A stretch of DNA of 64,000 bases from contig NW_024467121.1 of NCBI RefSeq assembly GCF_017591425.1, positions 186,001 to 250,000 on the forward strand, in the 5' to 3' direction. The stretch is from Ochotona curzoniae (taxonomy: Eukaryota > Chordata > Mammalia > Lagomorpha > Ochotonidae). Positions 52,365 to 62,372 of the stretch are shown in pieces. The notes beneath the pieces were generated by a model. That model was not told the origin of the DNA, searched no databases, and saw only the letters and a list, made by a program, of their open reading frames with translations. The position numbers and the translations under genes were made by a program. How positions within the stretch are numbered: position 1 is the stretch's first letter; every line of letters begins with the position of its first letter.

Positions 52365-52444
52365 TTGACTTTATTTCCAGAAATCTACCCTAACACATAA
52401 TTATATATGTGCACAAAGACATCTATCCAAAAACATCTGCCCAT
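52365..52444 (+). mobile_element. Old L1 ORF2 C-terminal fragment
   Basis: TTTCCAGAAATCTACCCTAAC, TGTGCACAAAGACATCTATCC match the L1 segment that follows CCATATGACCC-type sequence. Confidence 0.6.
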
Positions 52445-52740
52445 AGCACTTTGTTGTTCTGAGGCACAGAGACAGCAATCACATTTGCTGGTCCACTTCC
52501 CAACAAGGCCAACAAAGCCAAGGCTGGGTCTGGACAGGTGTAGGAACTGTGAGCCAAGCTGTAAACCAAGAAGATTACAAGGAGGTTTTCCACATAGGTG
52601 GTAGGAACCCAATTACTTGAGCCATTATCACTGCTCCTCAGGCTTGCATTAGAGGGAAGCTGGAGGCAGGAGGCCAGACGAGGTATCAAACTCAGCCATG
52701 ATGACATGGAATACAGATGCTTCATCAGAATCTCAGCAGT
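52445..52740 (-). mobile_element. C-SINE, oldest class
   Basis: GAGGCACAGAGACAGC, GGTCCACTTCCCAACAAGGCC, CCACATAGGTGGTAGGAACCC, GAGCCATTATCACTGC, and a degraded head. Confidence 0.7.
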
Positions 52741-52914
52741 TTTTTCTAATACAGCGAGACAAATCTAAAAGCCCATCCTTAGGAGATCAAGTGGGTAAAG
52801 TCTCCACCGAAGCAATGAAGCACCATGTAGGCACCAAAATTACCCGACTATATTTACTGGTGAGAATTATGTGAGAAAAGCCCAGGCACAAAAGACATAA
52901 GACAGCTTCATTTT

Positions 52915-53104
52915 GCTTTTTCTTAAATTTTCATTTACTTGAAAGTCAGAAAAACAAATCAGAGATCTTCTAACCTGTTGGTTTCATTCCCCAAATGACT
53001 GCAACAGCCTGGGCTGCACCAAGTTTAAGTCAGAAGCCAGAACTTCATGCATGTGTCCCACATGGGTGGCAAGGACACAAGCACTTGAGTAATCACCTAC
53101 TACT
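52915..53104 (-). mobile_element. C-SINE, old: tail and body, split by a nested SINE
   Basis: AAATTTTCATTTACTTGAAAGTC, GTTTCATTCCCCAAATGAC, CCCACATGGGTGGCAAGG, then ACTTGAGTAATCACCTACTACT. Confidence 0.85.
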
Positions 53105-53428
53105 GGGACCGGCACAGTGGCCTAGCAGCTAAAGTCCTCACCTTGAATGCCCCAGGATCTTATCCCAGGATGCTGGTTCTTATCCCGGCAGCTCCACTTC
53201 CCATCCAGTTCCCTGCCTGTGGCCTGGGAAAACAGTTGAGGACAGTCCAAAGCCTTGGGACCCTGCACCCACGTGAGAGACCTGGAAGACGTTTCTGGCT
53301 CCTGGCTTCGGATCGACTCAGCTCCAACTGTTGTGGTCAGCTGCGGAGTAAATCAACAGACGGAAGATCTTGCTTTGTCTCTCCTCCTTTCTATTTGACT
53401 TTGCAATGAAGATAAATCTTTTTTAAAA
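53105..53428 (+). mobile_element. C-SINE, pika-type, full length, nested
   Basis: Head GGGACCGGCACAGTGGCCTAGC, B-box area GGTTCTTATCCC, end GCAATGAAGATAAATC. Perfect 14-bp duplication AATCACCTACTACT at 53091-53104 and 53429-53442. The segment ATCTTATCCCAGGATGCTGG shows a local repeat of TTATCCC. Confidence 0.96.
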
Positions 53429-53565
53429 AATCACCTACTACTCCCTAAAGATGTATTTTAGCATCAAGTGGGACAAGAGATAGAGAAGCAGGGACTCCAA
53501 CTAGTATTCCAGCATGCACTACAGGCACCCACGGAGCAACTTACTTAGCCAAATATCCACCTCCA
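53429..53565 (-). mobile_element. C-SINE, old: head part, continuation of 52915
   Basis: CACCTACTACTCCCTAAAGATG, CAGGGACTCCAACTAGTATTCC, GGCACCCACGGAGCAAC, CTTAGCCAAATATCCACC. Confidence 0.8.
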
Positions 53566-53881
53566 ACTTCATTTTTATCAACAGTACAATCTCACTTTAC
53601 TTATATAGATACACAAGCACACTTATGACTATGTATGCATTACAAAAAGTATACAAAATTAAGTATCAAAATACTAAAATTCTAGATAGCTTGAATTTGA
53701 GCTTTTAAGATCAGTATGCTTGCTGGACCTTATATATAATTTATACTGCTTCACAATAGTAGAAATCTTTTTTAAAAATTAATCAAGACACGTTACAAGT
53801 GCAGAACAAAGTAAGCACTCAAATAAGCAATATTTAATCATTATAAAACCTACACAGAAAAATTCCCTCTCTCAAAAACTT
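53566..53881. other. No gene; AT-rich
   Basis: No structure recognised. Confidence 0.3.
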
Positions 53882-54000
53882 ACGGGCCAGCGTTACTACA
53901 CAACAAATTAAGCGACCGCCTGAAATACCAGAACTCCGTATGGATGGGTACCAGTTCAAGTTCTGGTTATTCTACTTCTCCTTCAAATAATTTTTTAATA
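53882..54000 (+). mobile_element. C-SINE, old, body deleted
   Basis: GGGCCAGCGTTACTACACAAC, CCAGTTCAAGTTCTGG (B box), then a jump to CTCCTTCAAATAATT. Confidence 0.75.
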
Positions 54001-54341
54001 GTTTTTAAAATTTCAATGTCATCCTTTCTACTTCATTTCACAAAGACTATACTCCTTGGTATTCAAGGATACTGTAAAAAGACTAAAGGAAATCATCACT
54101 TCAACTAAAGCTTTCTGAAGAATCTGCAATTTCATCACATTTTATTAGTAACAGTCATCCCGAACTGTAACAGGGCTACCAGAGGTAACTACCACGCTGG
54201 CACAAAGCTCTAGCTCCTAAAGTGGCACACGCCTCTCAGAGGCATCACTACCAAGGCTTCCGCTTCAGTACAGTCACCTGCCTGGTTCAATAGTTTGTCT
54301 GCAATTGCTTTTCAGAAATCATGAAATAGTAACCCAGACAC
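54001..54341. other. No gene; unclassified
   Basis: Mixed composition; GTAACAGTCATCCCGAACTG at 54150-54170 and the following 150 bp show no repeat or exon support. Confidence 0.3.
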
Positions 54342-54628
54342 AGACCTTGACACAACAGTCGAGATACCACTTGTGATGTCCACATTTCATATTGGGATGA
54401 CTGGCTTGAGTCCCAGCTCTGCTTCTAATCCAGTTTCCTGTGAATGCAGATGATGGCTCACATATGTGGATCCCTGCCACCCACTTGGGAGACCTGGATG
54501 GAGCAAAAGGCTTCTTCCTGGCCTCAGTCTGCTCCAGCCCTGACTGTTGCAGGTATTTGGGGAATGATCCAACAAGTGGAAGATATCTCTGCCTTCCAAG
54601 TAAATGAATGTTAAAAGTTAAAAAAATA
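54342..54628 (+). mobile_element. C-SINE, old
   Basis: CTTGACACAACAGTCGAGATACC, GGCTTGAGTCCCAGCTC (B box), CACCCACTTGGGAGACCTGG, end CCAAGTAAATGAATG. Confidence 0.85.
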
Positions 54629-54679
54629 AAATATTAATTCAATGTAATAAAAACAACAGCAACAAATCAAAAATCAAAA

Positions 54680-54895
54680 GTGGGGCAGGGATTTGGTTTG
54701 GCAGCTAACACACTGATGGAGAAGCTGGTTTTCTAAACTGGAGTGGCTGAGTCCAAGCCACAGTCCTGCTCCTGATTCCACTTCCTCCTCATGCAGCCCT
54801 GCCACCCACATGGCAGACCTGGACTGGGTTCCCAGCAATGCAGGTATCTGGGGAGTCAACCAGGGGATGAGTCTTCTGTCTCTCAAACAACATTT
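54680..54895 (+). mobile_element. C-SINE, old, diverged
   Basis: GGGGCAGGGATTTGGTTTGGC, GGCTGAGTCCAAGCC, CACCCACATGGCAGACCTGG, GTATCTGGGGAGTCAACCAGG. Confidence 0.75.
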
Positions 54896-54899
54896 TTAT

Positions 54900-55108
54900 C
54901 AGTTTGTGTTCCAATCACCCCACTTCCAATCCAGCTTCCTAATAATGGCCTGGCAAAAGCAAAAGATGGCACAAGTGTTTGGGTCCCTGTCACCCATGTG
55001 GAAGATATGGATGAAGCTCCTGACTCGAGGTTTCACCTGGCCCAGTGCTGGCTGTTGTGGCAATCTGGGGAAGGATGAAAGAGTCTCTCCTTCAAATAAA
55101 TTTAAAAC
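54900..55108 (+). mobile_element. C-SINE, old, 5' truncated
   Basis: Starts near TTCCAATCACCCCACTTCCAATCC and runs through CACCCATGTGGAAGATATGG to CTCCTTCAAATAAATTT. Head-to-tail with the previous copy. Confidence 0.82.
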
Positions 55109-55200
55109 ATATTTTAATTAATCATCACTTAAGGATTGGGTGGGGACAGGGTATTATAAGACATAACTCATATATTATAAAATTCATTATTTGAAAGCAA

Positions 55201-55510
55201 CTTTAAAAATATTTTTATTGCAAAGTCAGATATACAGAGAAAAGGAGAGACAGAGAGGAGGATCTTCTGTCTGATGATTCCCTAGTGGTAAGAAGAATCA
55301 GCGCTGTGCCGATCTGAAGCCAGGAGCTTCTTTCATGTTTCCCAAGCAGGTGCAGGATCCCAAGGCTTTGGGCCATCCTGGACTGTTTTCCAAGGCCACA
55401 GAGGGAGCTGGATGGGAAATGAGGCAGCTAGGATTCAAACCAGTAGCCATAAGGGATCCCAGTGTGTGCAAGGCAAGGACTTTAGTCACTAGGCTATCAC
55501 ACCAGGGCCC
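55201..55510 (-). mobile_element. C-SINE, pika-type
   Basis: AAAAATATTTTTATTGCAAAG, GATCTTCTGTCTGATGATTC, CCCAAGGCTTTGGGCC, GCTATCACACCAGGGCCC. Confidence 0.93.
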
Positions 55511-55692
55511 CAGTAACTTGATATATTCACGAAGCTGAGTAATCACACCACTGTGATTGTACCATCCCAGAATTAAAACCTTTACCCACAACAGCAGCCA
55601 CTTCTCATTCCTTTCTCACGCCTAGCCATTACTTACCTGCTTCTTGCCTCCATGAATCTGTATATTCCAGAAACTCCATATGGCTTATTTTA

Positions 55693-56022
55693 TTTTTAAA
55701 GATTTATTTATTTTTATTACAAAGTCAGATAGACAAAGAGGAGGAGAGACAGAGAGGACAACCTTCCGTCCGATGATTCACACCCCAAGTGAGCACAACG
55801 GCCGATGCTGCGCCGATCCGAAGCCAGGAGCCAGGAACTTCATTCCCGGTCTCCCATGTGGGTGCAGGATTCCAAAGCTTTGGACCGTCCTCGACTGCAT
55901 TCCCAGGCCACAAGCAGGGAGCTGGATGGGAAGTGGAGGTGCCAGGAAAAGAACTGGCACCCATATGGGATCCTGGCCCGTTCAAGGCGAGGACTTTTGC
56001 CACTAGACCACGTTGCCAGGCC
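55693..56022 (-). mobile_element. C-SINE, young, full length
   Basis: GATTTATTTATTTTTATTAC, CTTCCGTCCGATGATTC, GAGCACAACGGCCGATGCTGCG, and the head end CCACGTTGCCAGGCC. CCATATGGCTTA flanks it at 55676-55687 and 56023-56034. Confidence 0.96.
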
Positions 56023-56059
56023 CCATATGGCTTAGTTTAATAGATGGCCCTTCTTAATT

Positions 56060-56235
56060 AGAGAGAGAGCACACTCCCCCACTGACTGGAACCAACAACC
56101 TGTATTAACAACATTGCAGCCACGGTTTGCAAGAATAGGAAGCTTGTGTCAGAAGCAGAGCAAGCACTCAAACCTAGATAATCTAATGTGGGAAGCAGGC
56201 ATCTTAACTACCACACAAAATGCCCACTCCAGACA
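56060..56235 (-). mobile_element. C-SINE, oldest class, partial
   Basis: GAGAGAGAGCACACTCCC.. ACTCAAACCTAGATAATC.. TGTGGGAAGCAGGCATC.. TTAACTACCACAC fits the head half of a diverged copy. Confidence 0.6.
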
Positions 56236-56244
56236 TGGACTTCT

Positions 56245-56582
56245 GTGTCTGGTTTCCTTGACTTAGGTTTTCAAGGTTTATCCGACATGCCCAATGTCAG
56301 TACTTGTTTTTGGTCACAAGTATATGGATAAATCATATTTTGTTGTCCATTCATCAACTTAGGAACATGTGGGTTATTCCTAATTTTTGACTATTAAGAA
56401 TAATGCCATGGTTATTTGTACACACATTCTTGTGTGAACAAGTCTTCATTTCTTCTCACAAGTAATGGTAGAATCACTAGGTCATATATTAAGGTCACAG
56501 GATAACTATTTTAACTTTCTGGCAAACTGCTAAACCATTTTCTAAAGCAGCTACATCACTTTTTATAGTAGATCACATTCTT
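56245..56582 (-). mobile_element. Old L1 ORF2 3' fragment, antisense
   Basis: The + strand reads AGGTTTTCAAGGTTTATCCG, AAATCATATTTTGTTGTCC, CATTCATCAACTTAGGAAC, AAGAATAATGCCATGG, ACTAGGTCATATATTAAGG and AACTGCTAAACCATTTTC: the complement of the L1 ORF2 C-terminal region. Confidence 0.85.
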
Positions 56583-56591
56583 AACATAAAC

Positions 56592-56888
56592 TTAAAGATT
56601 TACAGAGAGAAAGAAATACAAACAGAGATCTTATGTCAACTGGTTCACTCTTCAAGGGGCCACCAACAGCTGCAGCTGAGCTGATCCAAAACCAGGAGCC
56701 AAGAGCTTCCTCCAGGTCTACCATGTGGATGCAGGGTCCCAAGCCTTTGGGTCATCTACTTTCCCATGCCTCAAGCAGAGAGCTGAATATGGATGGAAAG
56801 CAGAGCCATCAAAACACGAACCTGTGCCCATATGGGATCCTGGCACATGCAAGGCAAGGATTTAGCCACTAGCTATTGAGCCAGGCCC
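56592..56888 (-). mobile_element. C-SINE, pika-type, diverged
   Basis: TTAAAGATTTACAGAGAG, GGTTCACTCTTCAAGGGGCC, GGGTCCCAAGCCTTTGGG, CTATTGAGCCAGGCCC. The tail is shortened. Confidence 0.9.
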
Positions 56889-56934
56889 ATATTCTTCCAT
56901 ATTTTCTTAGATTTACTCTTATCAAGCCCATTCT

Positions 56935-57135
56935 GCATACCAGGTTTTATGACAGAATTTTATTTGTCCCAAAAATGATAATACAGAAATTATTTTCATT
57001 TTACAGAAGAAATTCAAGTTTCTAAAAGCTTTAATTTACAAGTAAATCAGTAAATATTAAATCAGTAAATGCTAAGACCAGAATTCGAACCTAGAGCTAA
57101 CTTCAGTTTTAACTCTTTATCCAACACTGTGCAAA
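56935..57135 (-). mobile_element. MIR SINE, antisense
   Basis: CATTTTACAGAAGAAATTC, GACCAGAATTCGAACCTAG (B-box complement) and CTCTTTATCCAACACTG fit MIR in reverse. An AATCAGTAAAT duplication lies inside. Confidence 0.72.
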
Positions 57136-57311
57136 ATTTCCAATGTAAATTTCTAGAAAATCTAAGATGCCTCTTACATACGCCAGGTCCTCCCTCCCCT
57201 ACAATCTACCTTTCTTCATAAATGGTATCTACATGCACTTACTTAAAATCTGCCTATAATTCTCCTATATTACATAGATCATCTTCTTCTACCAGTTGTA
57301 CATACTGACAA

Positions 57312-57656
57312 AAAAAGTGTAGACATATCTGCCAGTCCAAATGATACCCTAACCCCAATGACACTGTATTTAAAAACAGGAATTTTAAGAGCTAGTCAAG
57401 GTTAAGCAAGGCCCTAAGAATGGGATCCTAGTCCAGTACAATTGGTGGCCTTCTCAGAAGTTCGGAAAAACATATTACCACATCAAACCACCCAAGGACA
57501 CAGTAGAAAGGCCATGCTTTGCAGGCCAGGAAAGGGAGATGCCACCAGAACCTAAGCATATCTGGGACTGCAGCCTCCAAGCTGTGAAAAAGAAATTCTA
57601 TTGTCAAAACTCCAAACCTATGGTGTTCTTATTATGGCAACAGCCCCAGCTAGCTA
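57312..57656 (+). mobile_element. MaLR (MLT1-type) LTR
   Basis: CCCTAACCCCAATGACACTG, GGTTAAGCAAGGCCCTAAG, GGGATCCTAGTCCAGTAC, GACTGCAGCCTCCAAGCTGTG, AATTCTATTGTCAAAAC and GTTCTTATTATGGCAACAGCCC follow the MLT1 order from 5' to 3'. Solo LTR. Confidence 0.87.
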
Positions 57657-58139
57657 TCATCTTTCATGAATATTCTCATCTATCCAGCTATTGGTATTTC
57701 AACCCATGATAAGAACCAAAACAAAACAGGTTTTAAATGGAATAGAAATAAGCTAAACCAAAAGAGGGTACATAAGCTTGCTGCTCAAAATATCTGTGAT
57801 TTCTTTGATCAAAGAGACTAAAAACAAAGAATGATAGTCTATTAATTCAGTATTGAATGACAAAGTCAAGGAAACATGGTATCCTCCCAAAAGCACTTCA
57901 AAGTTAGACAAACCCAAGTTGACACTGCCCACTTTTGAGCTTTGTGTATAAGTACACTGTTCCTGTCTCAGGATGGTAGGGTTTGTTTAATCAAATAATT
58001 TGCTAGCACTTAGTATCTGCCAAATACTGTATTACAGCCTACATTACCCAGTAAAGTTCTGGAATAATCCATGTGCTCCCAAATGATGACTGTTATTGTT
58101 AAATATATTCTACAAAAGAACAAAGCCAAGTCAAATACT
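57657..58139. other. No gene; unclassified
   Basis: No repeat recognised. Confidence 0.35.
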
Positions 58140-58262
58140 TATATGGGCATTCACTATTTGCCAAGCACTGTGTTGTTACCATGAATATAAAAAAATACAG
58201 TCCCTGCCATGAAGGAGCTTACAATGAAGAGAGACAAACAGATTCAGGTCACTGCCAAACAG
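58140..58262 (+). mobile_element. Ancient mammalian repeat, class not assigned
   Basis: CACTATTTGCCAAGCACTGTG, ATACAGTCCCTGCCATGAAG and GAGCTTACAATGAAGAGAGAC form a block common to old mammalian interspersed repeats (MIR- or L2-like). Confidence 0.5.
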
Positions 58263-58788
58263 GGTAATAAATGCGGGGTGGAAGGGGGGGCGGCGAGGGA
58301 ACACAGTGCGCAGGAATAGCTGCTGGGGGTCAGCCAGGCACTACTTCCAGGTCTCACAAGGAATCCCGGGCTGGCTTCTGGAAGAAACTCTGGGAACCCA
58401 CATTTGAGAAGCACCCACTGAGATGTAGATTCTTTCATTTTTGCTTCTACTCAATTCCAACAATTTCAAAAACAACATTATAAATTGGCCCAAGAGGGGC
58501 TTAACTATCCTTTTACTCCCCTGCAAGCACATAAAAATTGAAATCACATTTTACCAAAACCTATTATACTCATGATGAAGACTGTGTGTTCCACAAGTTA
58601 TACAATCACCCATTTTAAGCTCTGTGAAGGATAAATTATTAAAGCCATCAATCCAATATGTGATTTTTTTCTATACCAGCTAAATAGCTGCTGCCTACTT
58701 ATTTTACTTGCATCAACTGATCTGATAAGGTATTAAAAACTTTGAATACTATATAAAGTTCATTCAACATTCTCTATTAATTTACTCT
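58263..58788. other. No gene; unclassified
   Basis: GC-richer at 58270-58390 (GGAAGGGGGGGCGGCGAGGG at 58281-58300), then AT-rich. No exon or repeat support. Confidence 0.35.
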
Positions 58789-58805
58789 TAAGGTTTATTT
58801 ACTTG

Positions 58806-59092
58806 GGACGAGAGCAGCGATACAACACACTAATCCTCAACCTGCAGCACTGGCATCCCATATGGGCATCCCCACTGCTCCACTTCCGATCCAGCTCCCT
58901 ACTTGTGGCCTGGGAAGCAGCAGATGATGGCCCAAGCCTTGGGTCCCTGTACTCACATGTGAGACCTGGAAGCAACTCCTGGCACAACTCTGGTTGTAGG
59001 CATTTGGGGAGTGAACCAGCAGATAGAACACCTCTCCTCTCTGAAAAATCTGCCTTCCTAATAAAAAACAAGCAAATCTTAAAAAAAGGAAA
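58806..59092 (+). mobile_element. C-SINE, intermediate age
   Basis: GGGACGAGAGCAGCGATACAAC head, GGCATCCCATATGGGCATCC, TGGCCTGGGAAGCAGCAG, end CCTAATAAAAAACAAGC. The B box is deleted. Confidence 0.88.
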
Positions 59093-59239
59093 AAAAAAAA
59101 ACATGCATTCACTTAATAAACACTTGTAATACTGACATTCAAAAAGATGAAGATTTGGCTCCTGCTCCTAAAATAAGCCTCTGCAGGAAAGTCACTGCCA
59201 ACAGCTCCGAGCACAAGAGCAGACCCACGAGAACAGAGG

Positions 59240-59396
59240 CTACTTATTTGTATCTCATAGTGTCTCACTTGACACCCAACAATCCTGTGAAATAAAGATT
59301 ATCTCCGTTTTTACCAGTGTGTTCAACTAGCAAGTCAACATATTAAACCTGGGTCTTCTGCCCCTGGGTTGTACCACATTCTAAAACATAACAAGT
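59240..59396 (-). mobile_element. MIR SINE fragment, antisense, weak
   Basis: CAACAATCCTGTGAAATAAAG, ACTAGCAAGTCAACATATTAAACC and GGGTCTTCTGCCCC resemble the MIR middle and head in reverse. Confidence 0.5.
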
Positions 59397-59717
59397 TTGT
59401 CATTACCATAAAATGAACATTAACAAAATCCCAAGAAGTATTTCAAAGGCTCCAATTTTATATACTACAAGCAATCTTCGCAGCTACCCTAATAAGGCTG
59501 CAGTAGAACTTCAGCAGTTTATAAACTGCATTCCGGGAACCACTCTTCAATACTACTCGCTGGGACCCATGTCCCAAACACACAGAAGAATTACAGCACC
59601 CTTAGCCCTCAAGTCAAGGAATGCATCAACGTCCTATCACCACGGCAACTGCCAAGTGAAATAACCAAAACAGAACCTATTTGACATCCTTGAACTAAGA
59701 TCCCAACATGAAGCAAG
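59397..59717. other. No gene; unclassified
   Basis: An 83-codon frame at 59413-59664 (+) is not repeat-derived but has no recognised domain. Confidence 0.3.
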
Positions 59718-59731
59718 CTGCCCCCAAATTT

Positions 59732-60044
59732 TTTTATTAGATTTATTTATTTTTATTGGAAAGGCGAATATACAGTGAGGAAGATCTTCCTTCTGATGGT
59801 TCACTCCTCAAGTGACCGCAACAGCTGGAGCTGAGCAAATCCAAAGCCAGGAGTCAGGAGCTTCCTCTGGATACCCCACGCAGGTGCAGGGTCCCAAAGC
59901 CTCAGGCCGTCCTAGACTGCAGTCCCGGGCTACAGGCATGGAGCCGGATGAGAAGCGGAGCCGCCTGGATTAGAACCAGCGCCCACATGGGATCCCAGCA
60001 CATTCAAGGAGAGGACTTAAGCCTCTACACTATCACGCCAGGCC
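59732..60044 (-). mobile_element. C-SINE, pika-type, full length
   Basis: GATTTATTTATTTTTATTGG, GTCCCAAAGCCTCAGGCCG, GGATTAGAACCAGCGCCC and TATCACGCCAGGCC. CTGCCCCCAAATTT (59718) and CTGCCCACAAATTT (60045) flank it. Confidence 0.95.
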
Positions 60045-60146
60045 CTGCCCACAAATTTAACCAACTAGTCTAAAAGAGAACTAGGCTTTGAAACAAGAGC
60101 AATACCTTCTATTACCATTTGTTCCTTATTAAACAAGTAATTCTAG

Positions 60147-60442
60147 GGGCCCGTGTCAGGGTACAGCAAGTTAAGCCACTGCTTGTGATAACAACAACCC
60201 ACATCAGCACCGGTTCAATTCCCAACTGTTCCACTTCCAATCTAACGCCCTCTAATGAGCCTGGGAAAGCAGTGGAAAATGGCCCAAGTGCCTAGGTCCT
60301 ACACTCACATGAGACTTGCATGAAATTCCTATTTCCTGGCTTCTGCAAGGACAATAGCAATCACTTAGGAAGCGAACCATGGGAGATTTTTCTGTCTCTC
60401 CATCTAACTCTATCTTTCAAACAAATAATTCTTCTTAAAAAT
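60147..60442 (+). mobile_element. C-SINE, old
   Basis: GGGGCCCGTGTCAGGGTACAGC, CACCGGTTCAATTCCC (B box), GAGCCTGGGAAAGCAGTGG, end TCAAACAAATAATTC. First of seven same-strand copies. Confidence 0.88.
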
Positions 60443-60446
60443 GTGT

Positions 60447-60777
60447 CGGTTCCAGCGGCGTGGCCTAGCGGCTGAGATCCTAGCCTTGAATGTGCAGATA
60501 TCCCATATGGGTGCCAGTTCTAATCCTGGCAGCTCCACTTCCCACCCAGCTCCCTATTTGTGGCCTGGGAATGCAGTCGAGGACAGCCCAAAGCCTTGGA
60601 ACCCTGCACCCATGTGGGAGACCCGGAAAAGATTCCTGGTTTCTGGCTTCGGATCAGTGCAGCACCGGACGTTGTGGTCACTTGGGGAGTGAATCATCGG
60701 ACAGAAGATCTTCCTCTCTGTCTCTCCTCCTCTTTGTCTATCTGACTTTGCAATAAAAAATAAATAAATCTTTTTTT
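60447..60777 (+). mobile_element. C-SINE, pika-type, full length
   Basis: Head GGTTCCAGCGGCGTGGCCTAGC, B box GGTGCCAGTTCTAATCC, GTGAATCATCGGACAG, end AAATAAATAAATC plus T-run and A-run. It sits at the tail of the previous copy; GTGTC flanks both sides. Confidence 0.95.
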
Positions 60778-60819
60778 TAAAAAAAGTGTCTTTACATATT
60801 TTTCCAAAAAATAATCAGG

Positions 60820-61118
60820 AGGCAACAATGTGACATGAAAGATCCAGCCAACACCAGCATCCCATATTGAAGTACTGGCTCAAGTCGCAGGTGCTCCACT
60901 TCTGATGCAGCTCCTGCTAATAAGCCTGGGAAAAACAGTGAAGTGTTTAGGTCTCTGCCACCCACATGGGACACCCAGACAAGGGTTCCCGATTCCTGAC
61001 TTCCACTTGACCCACTTAGCCATTACAGCCGTTTATAAAGTGAACCGACGAATGGTTCTTTTCCTAGTCCCTCCCTCTGTCACTCTGCCTTTCAGAGGAA
61101 AGAAAAATTAGTAAAAAC
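60820..61118 (+). mobile_element. C-SINE, old
   Basis: GGCAACAATGTGACATGAAAG, CCAACACCAGCATCCC, CTGGCTCAAGTCGC, CACCCACATGGGACACCC, CTGCCTTTCAGAGG. Confidence 0.83.
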
Positions 61119-61130
61119 TATTTTAAAATA

Positions 61131-61380
61131 AGCAGTGTGGCTGAGGTCCAGCTACTCTGCTTGATTCAGTTTCCTGCTAAGAAGCCTGTGTGGCAGCAGA
61201 TAATACTCAAATATTTGAGTCCTCATCACTCAGTTCTCCCTCCCAATGGAGTTCATGGCTACTTATTTTAACCTAGCCCAGATGAGGAGTTGTGGAATAA
61301 ACTAGTAGACAAAGGATCTCTTTTTCTTCCTTCCTCCCTTTACCACTCTGCCTTCAAATTAATAAATCTTAAACAAAAAG
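61131..61380 (+). mobile_element. C-SINE, old, head lost
   Basis: AGCAGTGTGGCTGAGGTCCAGC, TTCAGTTTCCTGCTAAG, then TGGAATAAACTAGTAGAC and CAAATTAATAAATCTTAAAC. Confidence 0.8.
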
Positions 61381-61395
61381 AGAAAAATCAAGGAG

Positions 61396-61640
61396 GGGCT
61401 AGCACTTTGTGTAGCATTAAAAACAGGCTTAGGATTCCTGCATTTTATTACAAAATCTGCCTGACCTGAGGTCCCAGCGCTGCCCAATGTCCCACTACTG
61501 TACAGGTACACACCTGGAGGCAAGTGTGTGCCAGCTCATAGCTTCCACAGGCCCAGCCCTCACTACTGCAGACATTTGGCGAAGCAAACAGCACACAGAT
61601 CTCAGCAACTCAAACTCTGCCTTTCAAGAAAATATTTTTA
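61396..61640 (+). mobile_element. C-SINE, old, diverged
   Basis: GGGGCTAGCACTTTGTGTAGC, GACCTGAGGTCCCAGC, TTCCACAGGCCCAGCCC, CTCTGCCTTTCAAG. Confidence 0.75.
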
Positions 61641-61666
61641 ATGCAACAATAAAATAATGATTAGCT

Positions 61667-61960
61667 CAGGCATGATGCAATGACTCAATGGCTAAGTCCT
61701 CATCTTGCAAACATCAGGATCCCATTTGGGCACCAGCTGCTCCATTTCTCATCCAGCTCCCTGTTGTTGGCCTGGAAAGTAGCAGAGGATGGCTGCTACC
61801 TTGGGACCCTGGAACCTGTGTGGGAGACCCAGAACTTGTTGCTGGATTTGGATTTGCTCAGCTCCAGCCACTACAGCCACTTGGAGAGTAAATCAGCAGA
61901 TGGAAGATGTTTTTGCAACTCTTTCTCTCTGTGTATCTGCCTTTCCTATTATATATATAT
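61667..61960 (+). mobile_element. C-SINE, pika-type, B-box region deleted
   Basis: GGCATGATGCAATGACTCAATGGC, CAGGATCCCATTTGGGCACC joins CAGCTGCTCC directly (B box lost), GTGGGAGACCC, CTGCCTTTCC followed by an AT microsatellite (61950-61980) in place of the usual tail. Confidence 0.9.
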
Positions 61961-62087
61961 CTCATACATATATACATATAAAATAAAATTGCTAGGCTAG
62001 ACACTAGTATCTTAGACAAACTCTTCTGTTTGTAGAAACGGGGGAAAAAGAAGCTTTAATTTACTAACCAACACATTTTTAAAATGC

Positions 62088-62372
62088 AATCATTTGTGGC
62101 ACAGTAGATTAAGCTGTCAGTTAGGACACCAAGTTTCCCTTCACAGAATGCCTGGTTCAAGTTCTAGCTACTCTTTGATTTCCAGCTTCCTGCTAAGGCG
62201 CCTAGGAGGCAGTAGTAAGGGCCCAGGAGCCAGAGGTTCCTGTCACCTGCAAGGGAGATCCAGATGGGGTTCTCATTTCTGGCTTCAGCCTATCATAACT
62301 CCAGATGTTGAGAGTTATCTGGAATGAACAGCATCCCTGTCACTCAGCCTTTCAGATAAACAAATCTCTCTT
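62088..62372 (+). mobile_element. C-SINE, old
   Basis: TTGTGGCACAGTAGATTAAGC, CCTGGTTCAAGTTCTAGC (B box), CTGCTAAGGCGCCTAGGAG, end CAGATAAACAAATC. Last of the seven-copy run. Confidence 0.85.
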
